Position numbers and translations under genes: made by a program | Notes under the pieces: generated by a model | What the model was told of the DNA's origin: nothing | The model's database searches: none | Seen by the model: only the letters and a program-made list of their open reading frames with translations | Origin: Crocinitomicaceae bacterium | GTDB taxonomy: Bacteria; Bacteroidota; Bacteroidia; Flavobacteriales_D; Crocinitomicaceae | DNA: 37,067 bases | Assembly (NCBI GenBank): GCA_030833265.1 | Contig: JAURHO010000003.1 | Location: 1-37,067, forward strand | Direction of reading: 5' to 3' | Shown here: positions 1-11,336 of the stretch, in pieces | Layout of the letters: each line of letters starts with the position of its first letter | Numbering within the stretch: the stretch's first letter is position 1

Positions 1-306
1 AATCCCTGCCACTTCTTTCTCCGCATAAATAGCTACGTCAGAGAATAAGCCCTCGGCCCAAAGGTTTTGAATAGCCTTACTGATCTGCTGACTTGGTAAA
101 GTGATTTTTTGACCTGTTCGGAGGCCAGCAATCAGTTTAATTGCCTGATGATCAAAGTTGTCTGCACCAACCACACGCACTGGACCAATCTCAAAAGTCT
201 GTGGATTTGCGTAATCAAAGCTAAGGCCACCAAGCGTATTTGGTGTTTGAGCCAACAAATTACTGCTGACAAAAGTGCTTAGCAAACAAAATAGTATAAA
301 CCTCAT
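1..306 (-). CDS. bamA: Outer membrane assembly factor BamA, N-terminal part (runs off window start)
   Basis: Own translation of the minus strand from ATG at 306 stays open to position 1: MRFILFCLLSTFVSSNLLAQTPNTLGGLSFDYANPQTFEIGPVRVVGADNFDHQAIKLIAGLRTGQKITLPSQQISKAIQNLWAEGLFSDVAIYAEKEVAGI. Signal peptide followed by a POTRA-like start; sits directly downstream of uppS as in many Bacteroidota. Confidence 0.85.
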   Translation of the reverse strand, partial: MRFILFCLLSTFVSSNLLAQTPNTLGGLSFDYANPQTFEIGPVRVVGADNFDHQAIKLIAGLRTGQKITLPSQQISKAIQNLWAEGLFSDVAIYAEKEVAGI

Positions 307-1052
307 CAAGCTTTTTTAATTTGTTCTGAAACCATTCCAAATCTTCTCTCTCTCTTTTGATAAGCACAAATAGCTTCCAATAAAGCATCCCGACGAAAAT
401 CTGGCCAATGCGTTTCAGTAAAGTATAATTCTGTATAAGACAATTGCCAAAGCAAAAAGTTACTGATGCGGCATTCACCGCTTGTTCTGATCAATAATTC
501 TGGGTCTGGGATGTCTTTGGTTTGTAAGAGTTGTGCAAAATCTTGCTCTTGAATTTGATCGAGGCTTTTCGAGCCATCTTGAACCAATTCAGTGAGTTTT
601 TTAGCTGCTTCCAATATTTCTTGTCTGGCTGAATAATTAAGCGCTAAAACTAGTGTAAGATTTTGATTGTCTTTGGTGCGCTCCATGGCTGCCATTAATG
701 AATCATAGCAATTACCAGGCAGGCCCTTGATGTCGCCAATTGTAAGTAAACGCACTCCGTTTTGATGCATTTCGTCTACTTCATTGGTAATGGCTTCTAC
801 CAATAAATTCATAAGGCCTTCTACTTCTTCACTTGGTCTGGACCAGTTTTCGGTAGAAAAGGCATACATGGTTAAAAAAGAAATCCCGATTTCACGCGCC
901 GTTTTAATGACTTCTTTTACAGATTCAACACCCGCAGCGTGACCAAACAAACGGTGCTGGCCTTGTTTTTTGGCCCAGCGTCCGTTTCCGTCCATAATGA
1001 ACGCAACGTGTTGAGGAATGTTTTGTAAATCTATTGTGTCTTTGTAATCCAT
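306..1052 (-). CDS. uppS: Isoprenyl transferase / undecaprenyl diphosphate synthase
   Basis: 248 aa; motifs HVAFIMDGNGRWAKKQG and RISNFLLWQLSYTELYFTETHWPDF typical of cis-prenyltransferases. Stop overlaps the bamA start (TGATG). Confidence 0.96.
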   Translation of the reverse strand: MDYKDTIDLQNIPQHVAFIMDGNGRWAKKQGQHRLFGHAAGVESVKEVIKTAREIGISFLTMYAFSTENWSRPSEEVEGLMNLLVEAITNEVDEMHQNGVRLLTIGDIKGLPGNCYDSLMAAMERTKDNQNLTLVLALNYSARQEILEAAKKLTELVQDGSKSLDQIQEQDFAQLLQTKDIPDPELLIRTSGECRISNFLLWQLSYTELYFTETHWPDFRRDALLEAICAYQKRERRFGMVSEQIKKA

Positions 1053-1093
1053 TGGGCCTAACGAAAATACGCATTCTTTTCGGAGAATGTCAT

Positions 1094-1124
1094 AAAAAAA
1101 GGGAGTGGTAAGACCATTCCCTTT
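1094..1124 (-). terminator. Rho-independent terminator downstream of atpDC
   Basis: Minus strand GGGAATGGT-CTT-ACCACTCCC (one mismatch) followed by TTTTTTT. Confidence 0.75.
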
Positions 1125-1144
1125 TACAATTATTAGTTGTTGGC

Positions 1145-1416
1145 TTAATCAGCCAATACAATCAGTTTATTGTTGTTGAGTTCAGCAACACCACCTTTGA
1201 TTTCAATTGTAACATTAGCACCTGAAACCACAAGACTTGGGCTCATTAATTCTGCTGTTCCTTTCGTTTCAAACTGAAGTGTACCTGTTTTGAGTGAAGA
1301 AATAATAGGGGCGTGGTTATTCAAAACTTGAAAAATACCATCAAGTCCTGGTAAACTAACACTGTTTACTTCTCCTCTGAATAGGTTTGCTTCTGGTGTG
1401 ATGATTTCTAGTATCA

Positions 1417-1417
<1 letters not shown>
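1145..1417 (-). CDS. atpC: F0F1 ATP synthase subunit epsilon
   Basis: 90 aa MILEIITPEANLFRGEVNSVSLPGLDGIFQVLNNHAPIISSLKTG; directly downstream of atpD, overlapping as TAATG. Confidence 0.95.
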
Positions 1418-2958
<1,541 letters not shown>

Positions 2959-2993
2959 TTATTTGTTTAGTTGCTAAACAAACCTAAGATTTT

Positions 2994-4205
2994 TTAAGCG
3001 CGCGTTGTCTCGTCTTTCCTTAGCAAGAAACGCACAGGGAAAAACGTAAATAAAAACGACAACATGCTGGCAGCTAGGATGATGTTGATGAAATCTGTTA
3101 GCTTAAAAATAATTGGAAAGGGCACATTGGCACCGGGCACTATTAACCAGCCAAACACTTGTTGTGCGCCACAAACTATCAAACCCAACACTAAGCCAAT
3201 AAACACGCCTAAAAAAGACAACATTAAACCCTCGAAGAAAAAAACCTGAAAACGTTGTGTTTTGTTTAAGCCTATTGATTTGAGCACGAGAATATTTTGC
3301 TGTTTCTCGTGAATCAACATGGTAAGACTTGCGACCAAATTAAAAGAGGCGAGTACAAAGACGAACAAAAGCATGACAAAAACAATAAGGCGCTCTGATT
3401 GGCTGGTCTTGAAAATCAGTTCGTTTTTCTCATAAATCGTTTGAACCAAAAAATCAGGGCCCAACAAAGCCTGTATTTCATTTTTAACCAACTCTAGTTT
3501 CGAATTATCCTTCACATAGACCAATAAATGCGAACAAGAACCCTGAAGATTAAGTAGGTCCGCGGCTAAATTGTAATCCCACAATAGTGCTGAACCATTT
3601 AACTCTTGATTGTAATTAATCGCCCCTTCTACAAAGATCTGTTGTAAATGAAATGGTGTTTTACCAAGGCGCATTTTTGCATTGCGCTTGGGCGCATAAA
3701 GCTGAATGTTGTTTTGCTCAGAGCCAAGGCCTAAATTCAATTTTGAATAGAGGTCTGCTCCTAGAAATGCAAATCCGGGTTGCTCAAGTGCTTTAACACC
3801 AACCCGATTGATCAGGTGTCTTGAGACCTGAGCCTTTTTTAAAAACACTTGATCAACAGCATGCATATTGGCATTGATCCAGCGTTGGTTTTTTCTTAGC
3901 ACGACCAACTCTTCGATTTCCTTGCCGACAGCAGTGATTTTAGGAATCTTTAAAAGCGCTTCAGTATTAACTTCGCGAAGAAAAAAACTTTTTCTGGCGC
4001 TGTGAGAGATAGTAATCGGGGGATCAAATGAAGTATACAGCTTAGAGATCATTCCTTCTATCCCGTTGAAGGCAGAAAGTAAAATGACCATTGCAGCTGT
4101 ACAAATAGCTATGCCAACTACAGATATTCTTGAAATAAGACTGACAATCGAGCGCTTGGAACGATTAAAAAGGTAGCGTTTTGCTATGTAAAAAGAAGTG
4201 CGAAT
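2994..4205 (-). CDS. ABC transporter permease, LolC/LolE/MacB (FtsX domain) family; apparent ATT start
   Basis: ORF-track start (4091) is N-truncated: in-frame translation upstream reads [ATT]RTSFYIAKRYLFNRSKRSIVSLISRISVVGIAICTAA-MVILLSAFNGIEGM, the expected family N-terminus, beginning one codon after the RbfA stop. C-terminal FtsX-like transmembrane segments present. Confidence 0.85.
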   Translation of the reverse strand: MRTSFYIAKRYLFNRSKRSIVSLISRISVVGIAICTAAMVILLSAFNGIEGMISKLYTSFDPPITISHSARKSFFLREVNTEALLKIPKITAVGKEIEELVVLRKNQRWINANMHAVDQVFLKKAQVSRHLINRVGVKALEQPGFAFLGADLYSKLNLGLGSEQNNIQLYAPKRNAKMRLGKTPFHLQQIFVEGAINYNQELNGSALLWDYNLAADLLNLQGSCSHLLVYVKDNSKLELVKNEIQALLGPDFLVQTIYEKNELIFKTSQSERLIVFVMLLFVFVLASFNLVASLTMLIHEKQQNILVLKSIGLNKTQRFQVFFFEGLMLSFLGVFIGLVLGLIVCGAQQVFGWLIVPGANVPFPIIFKLTDFINIILAASMLSFLFTFFPVRFLLRKDETTRA

Positions 4206-4208
4206 GAC

Positions 4209-4544
4209 TTATTTTTTGAGGAGTTCATCAATCTTATTGGCGTAGTCAAGTGAGTCGTCAATGTGGAACACGAGGTCTGGAATTTTTCGCAGATTTTTAA
4301 GTCGTTTACCTACTTCTAGTCTGATTTTACCTCTATTTGTCTGGATGCTTTCTAAAACTTCTTTTTTGTCTGGGCCGGCAAAAATACTGAGGTAAACCCT
4401 TGCCAAGCTTAAATCAGAGGTTACGCGAACCACGGTAACACTGACCATTGCGCCCAAGCAAATTTCACCTGCTTGTCGCTGAAAAAAAGTAGCTAATTCA
4501 GCCTGTATGACTGCTTCAATTTTTTGTTGACGAATCGAACTCAT
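4209..4544 (-). CDS. rbfA: Ribosome-binding factor A
   Basis: MSSIRQQKIEAVIQAELATFFQRQ...VSVTVVRVTSDLSLARVYLSIF...LRKIPDLVFHIDDSLDYANKIDELL; start set to 4544. Confidence 0.95.
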   Translation of the reverse strand: MSSIRQQKIEAVIQAELATFFQRQAGEICLGAMVSVTVVRVTSDLSLARVYLSIFAGPDKKEVLESIQTNRGKIRLEVGKRLKNLRKIPDLVFHIDDSLDYANKIDELLKK

Positions 4545-4608
4545 AATGCAAAGGTAAGAATACTTGTTGTGCAAGGTCTCATCTAAACAAAAATGTATCT
4601 TTGTGTCA

Positions 4609-6447
4609 ATGTCTTATTACAGAGAAATATATCGCTACACATTCAAGTACAAAGGGCTGGCTTGGGCCACCATCTTGTTCAACCTGCTCTTTGTAATCTT
4701 CAACTTGCTTTCGCTCGTATTATTTATTCCGGTGTTGCAACTTATCTTTAGGAATCCGGATGAAATTGTTCCTGTAGCCTACCCCAAACACCATGACGGG
4801 TTAATCGGTTGGTTTCAGTATATCAAAGAATATTATTCCTATTCGTGGTATGAACTAATAAAGGCTTACCCCCAAAGCGCCTTGTTGGTGGTTTGTGTTT
4901 CTGTACTCATCGCTTTTGTGCTTAAAAATGTGTTCCGATATGCAGCCGTCTGGACACAATCAGAAATCAGAATGGCGGTTGTAAGAGATGTGCGTTCAGC
5001 TCTTTTTGACAAAGCACTTTCTTTGCCCTTGGCCTACCACAGTAATGAAAAAAAGGGTGACCTAATGGCCCGAATGAATAGCGATGTCAACGAAATTGAA
5101 GTTGCGGTGGTGAGTTTGCTCGAGCTAATTTTCAGAGAGCCACTAGCCATCTTGATCAACCTCGGCACCTTGATTTTCATGAGCCCAAGGCTTACCTTGA
5201 TTGCCTTACTTTTATTACCCATTTCAGCGTTTGTGATTTCACGAATAGGGAAAAGCCTCAAAAGAACCGCAAAAAAAACTCAAGAACAATTGGGGTTTTT
5301 ATACGCCTCCATGGATGAAAACTTAGGCGGCATTAGAATTATTAAAGCATTTAATGCCATTCCTTACATTTCAAACTCTTTTAAAGAGAAGAATAACCAG
5401 CATCAAAAATTGGCAACAAGGGTTTTTAGAAAACGAGATTTGTCTCCTTTAGTGAATGAAACTTTAGGGGCAGCCGTCTTGTTGGCTTTGGTTTACTTTG
5501 GTGGAAGCCTCATCCTTGATGGCAAACAAATTGGATTAACAGGAGAGGTTTTCCTGACTTATATTATTGTGTTTTCGCAATTTCTAAGACCCATTCAAAG
5601 TGTGTCCAACAACATGGCCAACATGACCAAGGCTCAAGCTTCGCAAGATCGCATCAACTCGTTACTTAATGCCCACGACAACATTGTTGAAGACAAGAAT
5701 GCGCTAGCAAAAAACAGTTTTAAAAACGATATCCAATTTAAAAACGTGGGTTTTGCTTATCAAGATCAAGCCGTTTTAACTGATGTCAACTGGACTGTAA
5801 AAAAGGGGCGGTTGGTGGCTATTGTTGGTGAATCTGGAAGTGGAAAATCTACACTAATGGATTTACTCCAGCGCTTTTATGACCCAACACATGGCATTAT
5901 TGAAATAGATGGTCTTGATGTTGCCAAACTCAAGATACAAGATCTTCGGTCCTTAATTGGCGTCGTGACTCAAGAATCTATTCTTTTTAACATGACTGCC
6001 GCTGAAAACATCGCTTTTGGTGACGACAACCCCAACCATGAGCGAATTACTGAGGCTGCAAAGATTGCCAATGCTTTTGATTTTATTCAAGATTTAGAAC
6101 AGGGGTTTGATACTTTATTAGGGGAGCGAGGAAATAAACTTTCGGGCGGTCAAAAACAACGCATCGCAATTGCCAGGGCCGTTTACAAAAACCCGGCTAT
6201 TTTAATTCTTGACGAAGCCACATCTGCACTTGATACTGAATCAGAAAGTTTAGTGCAACAAGCGCTCGAAAACCTGATGCTGCAAAGAACTTCTTTTGTC
6301 ATAGCGCATCGCTTATCTACCGTAAAAAATGCAGACGAAATAATTGTATTATCCAAGGGGAAAATAATTGAGCGCGGGAAACACCACGAGCTATTGAGTT
6401 TGAATGGGCACTACAAGCGGCTTTGTGACCTCCAAGGATTGTCATAA
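4609..6447 (+). CDS. ABC transporter, fused permease/ATPase (MsbA-like)
   Basis: Six-TM N-terminal domain, Walker A GESGSGKST, signature LSGGQKQRIAIARA, Walker B ILILDEATSALD. Start chosen at MSYYREIYRYTFKYKG (4609). Confidence 0.95.
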   Translation: MSYYREIYRYTFKYKGLAWATILFNLLFVIFNLLSLVLFIPVLQLIFRNPDEIVPVAYPKHHDGLIGWFQYIKEYYSYSWYELIKAYPQSALLVVCVSVLIAFVLKNVFRYAAVWTQSEIRMAVVRDVRSALFDKALSLPLAYHSNEKKGDLMARMNSDVNEIEVAVVSLLELIFREPLAILINLGTLIFMSPRLTLIALLLLPISAFVISRIGKSLKRTAKKTQEQLGFLYASMDENLGGIRIIKAFNAIPYISNSFKEKNNQHQKLATRVFRKRDLSPLVNETLGAAVLLALVYFGGSLILDGKQIGLTGEVFLTYIIVFSQFLRPIQSVSNNMANMTKAQASQDRINSLLNAHDNIVEDKNALAKNSFKNDIQFKNVGFAYQDQAVLTDVNWTVKKGRLVAIVGESGSGKSTLMDLLQRFYDPTHGIIEIDGLDVAKLKIQDLRSLIGVVTQESILFNMTAAENIAFGDDNPNHERITEAAKIANAFDFIQDLEQGFDTLLGERGNKLSGGQKQRIAIARAVYKNPAILILDEATSALDTESESLVQQALENLMLQRTSFVIAHRLSTVKNADEIIVLSKGKIIERGKHHELLSLNGHYKRLCDLQGLS

Positions 6448-6517
6448 AAGAAATCTATAAGGGTTGGTTACAGTTTAAGTGTCTTTATTTGATTAACTTT
6501 GAGTTTTTAAGAAATAA

Positions 6518-7621
6518 ATGAACCAAGCAAACATACAGTTCTCTAAAGAACACAACACAGAGTTTTACAAAACGCTGAAGTCTAGAGTAAATAACTACTT
6601 CAAAGACAACAACATATCTAAGCAGGCCAATGCAGCCATGGTTTTCAAAACCTTTGCGCTTTTGGCACTTTTCCTTACCCCATACGGCTTTCTTTACTAT
6701 CAAGAGCTGCCTGCTTTAGCCTACATTGGGTTGTGGTTTGTGATGGGCTTTGGTATGGCTGGCGTTGGGCTTTCGGTTATGCATGATGCCAACCACGGCG
6801 CTTATTCTAAAAAAGAATGGGTAAACACCTTAGTGAGCAACGTCATGATCATTCTTGGTGGCAGCGCCAGAAATTGGAGAATTCAACACAACGTGCTTCA
6901 CCACACCTACACAAATGTTACCGATCACGACGAAGATATCGATCCACCGGTTTTCATGTTGCGTTTTTCACCACATTCTAAGCACTACGCCATTCATAAA
7001 TTCCAACACCTTTATGCTTGGTTTTTCTATGGTATGATGACGCTTTTCTGGTTCCTTTCGAAAGACTATATCCAAGCTTTCCGCTACAAAAAGAAAAATC
7101 TTATTGCTGCTCAGGGTGTCACTTTCGCTCAACACATGGCTGGCATTTTGTTCTTTAAAGTCCTTTATGCATTCTTGTTCCTCGCCCTTCCTATTTACTT
7201 CGGTGGCGCATCCTGGTTAGTTAATGCCCTTGGGTTTTTACTCATGCAATTTATTTGCGGCCTTATCTTAGCCATGATCTTCCAACCGGCACACGTTGTG
7301 CCTACTTCTACTTATCCGGTTCCTAATGACTCTGGAATTGTTGAAGCAGATTGGGCTGTTAGCCAACTTTTCAATACCGCAAATTTTGCACCTAAAGCGA
7401 AGTTGTTCTCCTGGTATGTTGGTGGGTTAAATTATCAAGTAGAACACCATTTGTTTCCTTCAATTTGCCACATTCACTACAACAAAATTTCTAAAATTGT
7501 AGAACAAACAGCTAAAGAATACAACCTTCCTTACCACTCCTACAGCACTTTTGTTTCTGCACTTGCAGACCACACCCGCATGCTGAAGAACCTCGGTAAG
7601 AAAAACCCTGTATTGGCCTAA
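6518..7621 (+). CDS. Fatty acid desaturase (acyl-CoA / linoleoyl-CoA desaturase-like)
   Basis: Histidine boxes HDANHGAYS, HNVLHHTYTN and QVEHHLFP; hydrophobic segments. Confidence 0.93.
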   Translation: MNQANIQFSKEHNTEFYKTLKSRVNNYFKDNNISKQANAAMVFKTFALLALFLTPYGFLYYQELPALAYIGLWFVMGFGMAGVGLSVMHDANHGAYSKKEWVNTLVSNVMIILGGSARNWRIQHNVLHHTYTNVTDHDEDIDPPVFMLRFSPHSKHYAIHKFQHLYAWFFYGMMTLFWFLSKDYIQAFRYKKKNLIAAQGVTFAQHMAGILFFKVLYAFLFLALPIYFGGASWLVNALGFLLMQFICGLILAMIFQPAHVVPTSTYPVPNDSGIVEADWAVSQLFNTANFAPKAKLFSWYVGGLNYQVEHHLFPSICHIHYNKISKIVEQTAKEYNLPYHSYSTFVSALADHTRMLKNLGKKNPVLA

Positions 7622-7624
7622 TTC

Positions 7625-7978
7625 ATGGAGCCTGATGTTTTGCATCAATATTGCATGCAAAAATTAGGCACAGAAGCCTGTTTTCCTTTTGACCAAAGCA
7701 CACTTGTTTTCAAGGTGTTCGGAAAAATGTTTGCGCTTATAGACATCGATTCTTTTGATGGTATCAACTTAAAGTGCGACCCAGAAAAAGCAATAGACCT
7801 CAGGGAGCGCTACGCTGCTATTCGCCCAGGTTTTCACATGAATCACAAGCACTGGAACACCATAGATTTTCATTCAGATGTAGCTGATTCGCTCATCTTT
7901 GAACTCATCGATCATTCCTATCAATTGGTATATAAAGGGCTTCCAAAAAAAATCCGTGATGAAAATCCGCTTAGATAA
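7625..7978 (+). CDS. MmcQ/YjbR family protein
   Basis: 117 aa; KLGTEACFPFDQSTLVFKVFGKMFALIDID...KCDPEKAIDLRERYAAIRPGFHMNHKHWNTI typical of the YjbR family. Confidence 0.92.
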   Translation: MEPDVLHQYCMQKLGTEACFPFDQSTLVFKVFGKMFALIDIDSFDGINLKCDPEKAIDLRERYAAIRPGFHMNHKHWNTIDFHSDVADSLIFELIDHSYQLVYKGLPKKIRDENPLR

Positions 7979-8342
7979 ATACGTTTGGTGTGTTCGTTTA
8001 ACGAAAACGCGTTCTTTAGCTACGGATCTTATTTCAAAGAGTAAGATCTTACTGAATGATCAAGTTATTAAGCCATCCCGTGAAGTAAAAATCGGAGACC
8101 TCATTGTCGTTCAAAAACACAGCGCACGTTTTGAGTATAAAGTTTTGGAACTAATAGACCGAAGACTAGGCGCGCCTTTAGTTAAAGACTTCATTTTAGA
8201 TCAAACAAAAGAAGAAGAAATTCAGAAACTAAAGGTTTACCAAGAAGCACAACGCAACTACCGTCTAACCGACGGAAAACCTACAAAGAAAGATCGTCGA
8301 GAATTGGATCGCTTTCTGGACGACTGGTCAGAAACTAATTGA
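7959..8342 (+). CDS. RNA-binding S4 domain protein (Hsp15-like)
   Basis: MKIRLDKYVWCVRLTKTRSLATDLISKSKILLNDQVIKPSREVKIGDLIVV; start at 7959 chosen over ORF-track 7899. Overlaps the YjbR gene by 20 nt. Confidence 0.9.
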   Translation: MKIRLDKYVWCVRLTKTRSLATDLISKSKILLNDQVIKPSREVKIGDLIVVQKHSARFEYKVLELIDRRLGAPLVKDFILDQTKEEEIQKLKVYQEAQRNYRLTDGKPTKKDRRELDRFLDDWSETN

Positions 8343-9285
8343 TTTCGTCAGCGAGAATTTTATCGGCCAAAACGGAACTTAGTTTTACATAACTTTCTAA
8401 TGTCCAGCCACCTACGTGAGGGGTTAGCACAACTTTTTCTGAGTGCACCAAATAAGAAAAGGAGTCGGGCAGCTCTTGCTCAAAGAAAGATTCGAAGCTT
8501 TTAGACTCAAATTCTAATACATCTAAACCCGCACCTTTGATTTTGCCGTTTTGAAGCCCTGTTACTAAAGCTTCTGTGTCTACTATTTTACCTCTTGAAA
8601 GATTTAAAAGATAAAATGGCTTCTGCATAGAAGCTACAAAATCGTGGTTGAGAAAAGACCTAGTTTCTTTATTTTGTGGAATATGAAAACTGATAACATC
8701 TGCTTGCTCTAAAATGGCATTCAAGGTGCACTCTTGAACAAAGTGATCTCCGAATCCGGTTTTGTATTTATCGTGAGCTAATACACGCACATCAAAACCC
8801 CTCAGTTTTTTTGCAAAGGCGGCACCATTATTTCCATAACCAATGATACCTACTGTTTTTCCATCCAGCTCTTCGCCTCTATTTGATTCGCGGTTCCATA
8901 CTCCACTGCGCACCTCCTTATCTGCTTTTTGAATTTTGTGCATCAAAGACAACAACATTCCTAGCGCATGCTCGGCGACCGCATTGCGGTTTCCTTCAGG
9001 AGAGTTGTAAACACGAACGCCCAACTCTTTACATGTTTTGGTGTCGATGTTTTCTAGACCAGACCCTGATCGGGCAATGAACTTCAAATTTGGACAAAAC
9101 TTTAGAAATTCGGCATCAATGGTGAATCTTGAACGAATGACGATACCGTAGGCTTGAGGCAAAATTGTCTGAAGCGTTTCAAAATTTGTTTTGGTATGTT
9201 GTAAACAGAGCATTCCGGCTTGTTCTAGTTTTTGTTCTAAAACCGGATGAACGCTATCAATAAAAATTACTTGCTTATTAGCCAT
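8335..9285 (-). CDS. D-2-hydroxyacid dehydrogenase (phosphoglycerate dehydrogenase-like)
   Basis: NAD-binding GIIGYGNNGAAFAKKL, FYLLNLSRGKIVDTEALV, VVLTPHVGGWT. Confidence 0.92.
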   Translation of the reverse strand: MANKQVIFIDSVHPVLEQKLEQAGMLCLQHTKTNFETLQTILPQAYGIVIRSRFTIDAEFLKFCPNLKFIARSGSGLENIDTKTCKELGVRVYNSPEGNRNAVAEHALGMLLSLMHKIQKADKEVRSGVWNRESNRGEELDGKTVGIIGYGNNGAAFAKKLRGFDVRVLAHDKYKTGFGDHFVQECTLNAILEQADVISFHIPQNKETRSFLNHDFVASMQKPFYLLNLSRGKIVDTEALVTGLQNGKIKGAGLDVLEFESKSFESFFEQELPDSFSYLVHSEKVVLTPHVGGWTLESYVKLSSVLADKILADEIN

Positions 9286-9426
9286 TGGTTAAAATTAGCC
9301 AAAATTTCAACGAAAGCCGAAAAAACAGGCCTTTATAGTTGGCTTGTGTTGCGGTTTTTCCTGGTGGTTAAAGTCATTTAGCTTTTTACAACCCCAAGGC
9401 CTCTTAAATCGCTTTAAAATGGATTT

Positions 9427-11298
9427 TTAACGCCCTAGGTGGATCAAAAGCACTGATATATCACTCGGGGAAACGCCTGAAACGCGAGAAGCCTGCCCAA
9501 TGGTTGCGGGCTGAATTTTAGATAATTTTTCTTTTGCTTCTATACTTAGGCTTTTGATTTGTCTGAAATCTAATTCTTGGGGTATTTTCAAATCTTCTAA
9601 ACGAAGCAGTTTTTGAGCTTGTTCTTCTTCGCGCTCGATGTACCCTTCGTATTTCAAAAGTATTTCAGCTTGTTCAACAGCTAATGGGTCGTTGGCTTTT
9701 ACAGACTCAACTGTGGTTCTAATTTGTTCACTAACCCCAACTAAATCATCAAGGGAAATGTGTGGTCGGGTAATTAAAGAAGATGCTTTGACTTGCTGGG
9801 TAATTGGTGCAGACTCTTTTTGCGCTAGCATTTCGTTAGCCTCAGCTGGCGTAACACCAATCTCTCTTAGCTTCGATTTAAGCAGCGTGGTTTGCTTCTT
9901 TTTGTTTTCAACTCGCGCTAAATCTTCATCGTTAGCCAAACCTATCTGATGACCAAGCGGTGTTAAGCGTTCATCTGCATTATCTTGTCTTAATAATATT
10001 CTAAACTCTGCGCGGCTCGTAAACATTCTATATGGCTCATTCGTGCCTTTGGTAATGAGGTCATCTATTAAAACCCCAATATAAGCTTCGCTTCGGGACA
10101 AAATAAACGCGGGCTTTTCATGGGCATTTTGATGCGCATTGATGCCAGCCATTAAACCTTGGCAAGCTGCCTCTTCATAGCCAGTGGTTCCGTTGATCTG
10201 ACCAGCAAAGAACAAGTTCCTAATTAGCTTGGTTTCGAGTGTGTGGCTTAATTGTGTAGGTGGAAAATAATCGTATTCTATGGCGTATCCAGGCCTAAAC
10301 ATTTTGGCACTCTCAAAACCAGGAATGCTTTTTAGGGCTATATCTTGAACATCTTCAGGAAGCGAAGTTGAAAATCCATTTACATAAATTTCTACGGTAT
10401 TCCAACCCTCTGGTTCTACAAATATCTGATGGCGCTCTCTGTCGGCGAACCTTGATATTTTATCTTCAATACTCGGACAGTATCTTGGCCCAGAACTTTT
10501 AATTGCCCCATTAAACATAGGCGACCTATCAAAACCAGTTCTCAATAGATCATGCGTTCTTTCATTGGTATAGGTGATGTGGCAAGGGAGCTGTGTACTA
10601 AGTGCGGGTGTTGAACCGTAGCTAAACTTTGATGGGTTTTCATCACCGTGCTGTACTTCCATTTTAGAATAGTCGAGGCTTCTTCCGTCTATTCTTGGCG
10701 GAGTCCCTGTTTTCATTCTTCCAGCCACAAAACCAAGTTCAACCAACGATTCGGTTAACCCAATAGCAGCTTTTTCACCCGCTCTTCCTCCTCCATATTG
10801 TTTTTCGCCAAGATGGATAAGGCCGTTTAAGAAAGTGCCGTTTGTCAGAACAACAGTGGTTCCATAGACTTTTGTGCCCATGGCAAGTTGTACACCAACC
10901 ACTTTGTCTCCTTCCGTAATGACTCCAACACACATGTCTTGCCAGAAATCAACATTGGGGTTTTGCTCGAGTAAATAACGCCACTCCAAAGAAAACATAA
11001 CCCTGTCGTTTTGCGTTCTTGGAGACCACATAGCTGGGCCTTTAGATCTGTTTAGCATTCTAAATTGAATGGCGCTTTTGTCACTAACAATTCCAGAACC
11101 ACCACCAAGTGCATCAATTTCTCGAATGATTTGACCTTTTGCAACACCTCCCATTGCGGGGTTACAGCTCATTTGAGCAATAGTGTTCATGTTCATGGTG
11201 ATCAACAACACCTTGCTTCCCATCTTGGCGGCGGCATTTGCTGCCTCACATCCGGCATGGCCGGCTCCAACCACAATTACATCGTATTTACCTAACAT
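9427..11298 (-). CDS. mnmG: tRNA uridine-5-carboxymethylaminomethyl(34) synthesis enzyme MnmG (GidA)
   Basis: 623 aa; VIVVGAGHAGCEAANAAAKMG, CNPAMGGVAKGQIIREIDALGG, FFAGQINGTTGYEEAACQGLMAGINA. Confidence 0.98.
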   Translation of the reverse strand: MLGKYDVIVVGAGHAGCEAANAAAKMGSKVLLITMNMNTIAQMSCNPAMGGVAKGQIIREIDALGGGSGIVSDKSAIQFRMLNRSKGPAMWSPRTQNDRVMFSLEWRYLLEQNPNVDFWQDMCVGVITEGDKVVGVQLAMGTKVYGTTVVLTNGTFLNGLIHLGEKQYGGGRAGEKAAIGLTESLVELGFVAGRMKTGTPPRIDGRSLDYSKMEVQHGDENPSKFSYGSTPALSTQLPCHITYTNERTHDLLRTGFDRSPMFNGAIKSSGPRYCPSIEDKISRFADRERHQIFVEPEGWNTVEIYVNGFSTSLPEDVQDIALKSIPGFESAKMFRPGYAIEYDYFPPTQLSHTLETKLIRNLFFAGQINGTTGYEEAACQGLMAGINAHQNAHEKPAFILSRSEAYIGVLIDDLITKGTNEPYRMFTSRAEFRILLRQDNADERLTPLGHQIGLANDEDLARVENKKKQTTLLKSKLREIGVTPAEANEMLAQKESAPITQQVKASSLITRPHISLDDLVGVSEQIRTTVESVKANDPLAVEQAEILLKYEGYIEREEEQAQKLLRLEDLKIPQELDFRQIKSLSIEAKEKLSKIQPATIGQASRVSGVSPSDISVLLIHLGR

Positions 11299-11307
11299 AT
11301 AGAAGAG

Positions 11308-11323
11308 TGTTTCACGTGAAACA
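11308..11323. promoter_or_regulatory. parS: parS centromere site 1 (ParB binding site)
   Basis: TGTTTCACGTGAAACA, perfect 16-bp palindrome identical to the well-known bacterial parS consensus; about 10 bp upstream of the mnmG ATG. Confidence 0.9.
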
Positions 11324-11336
11324 ACAGCTTATTATT

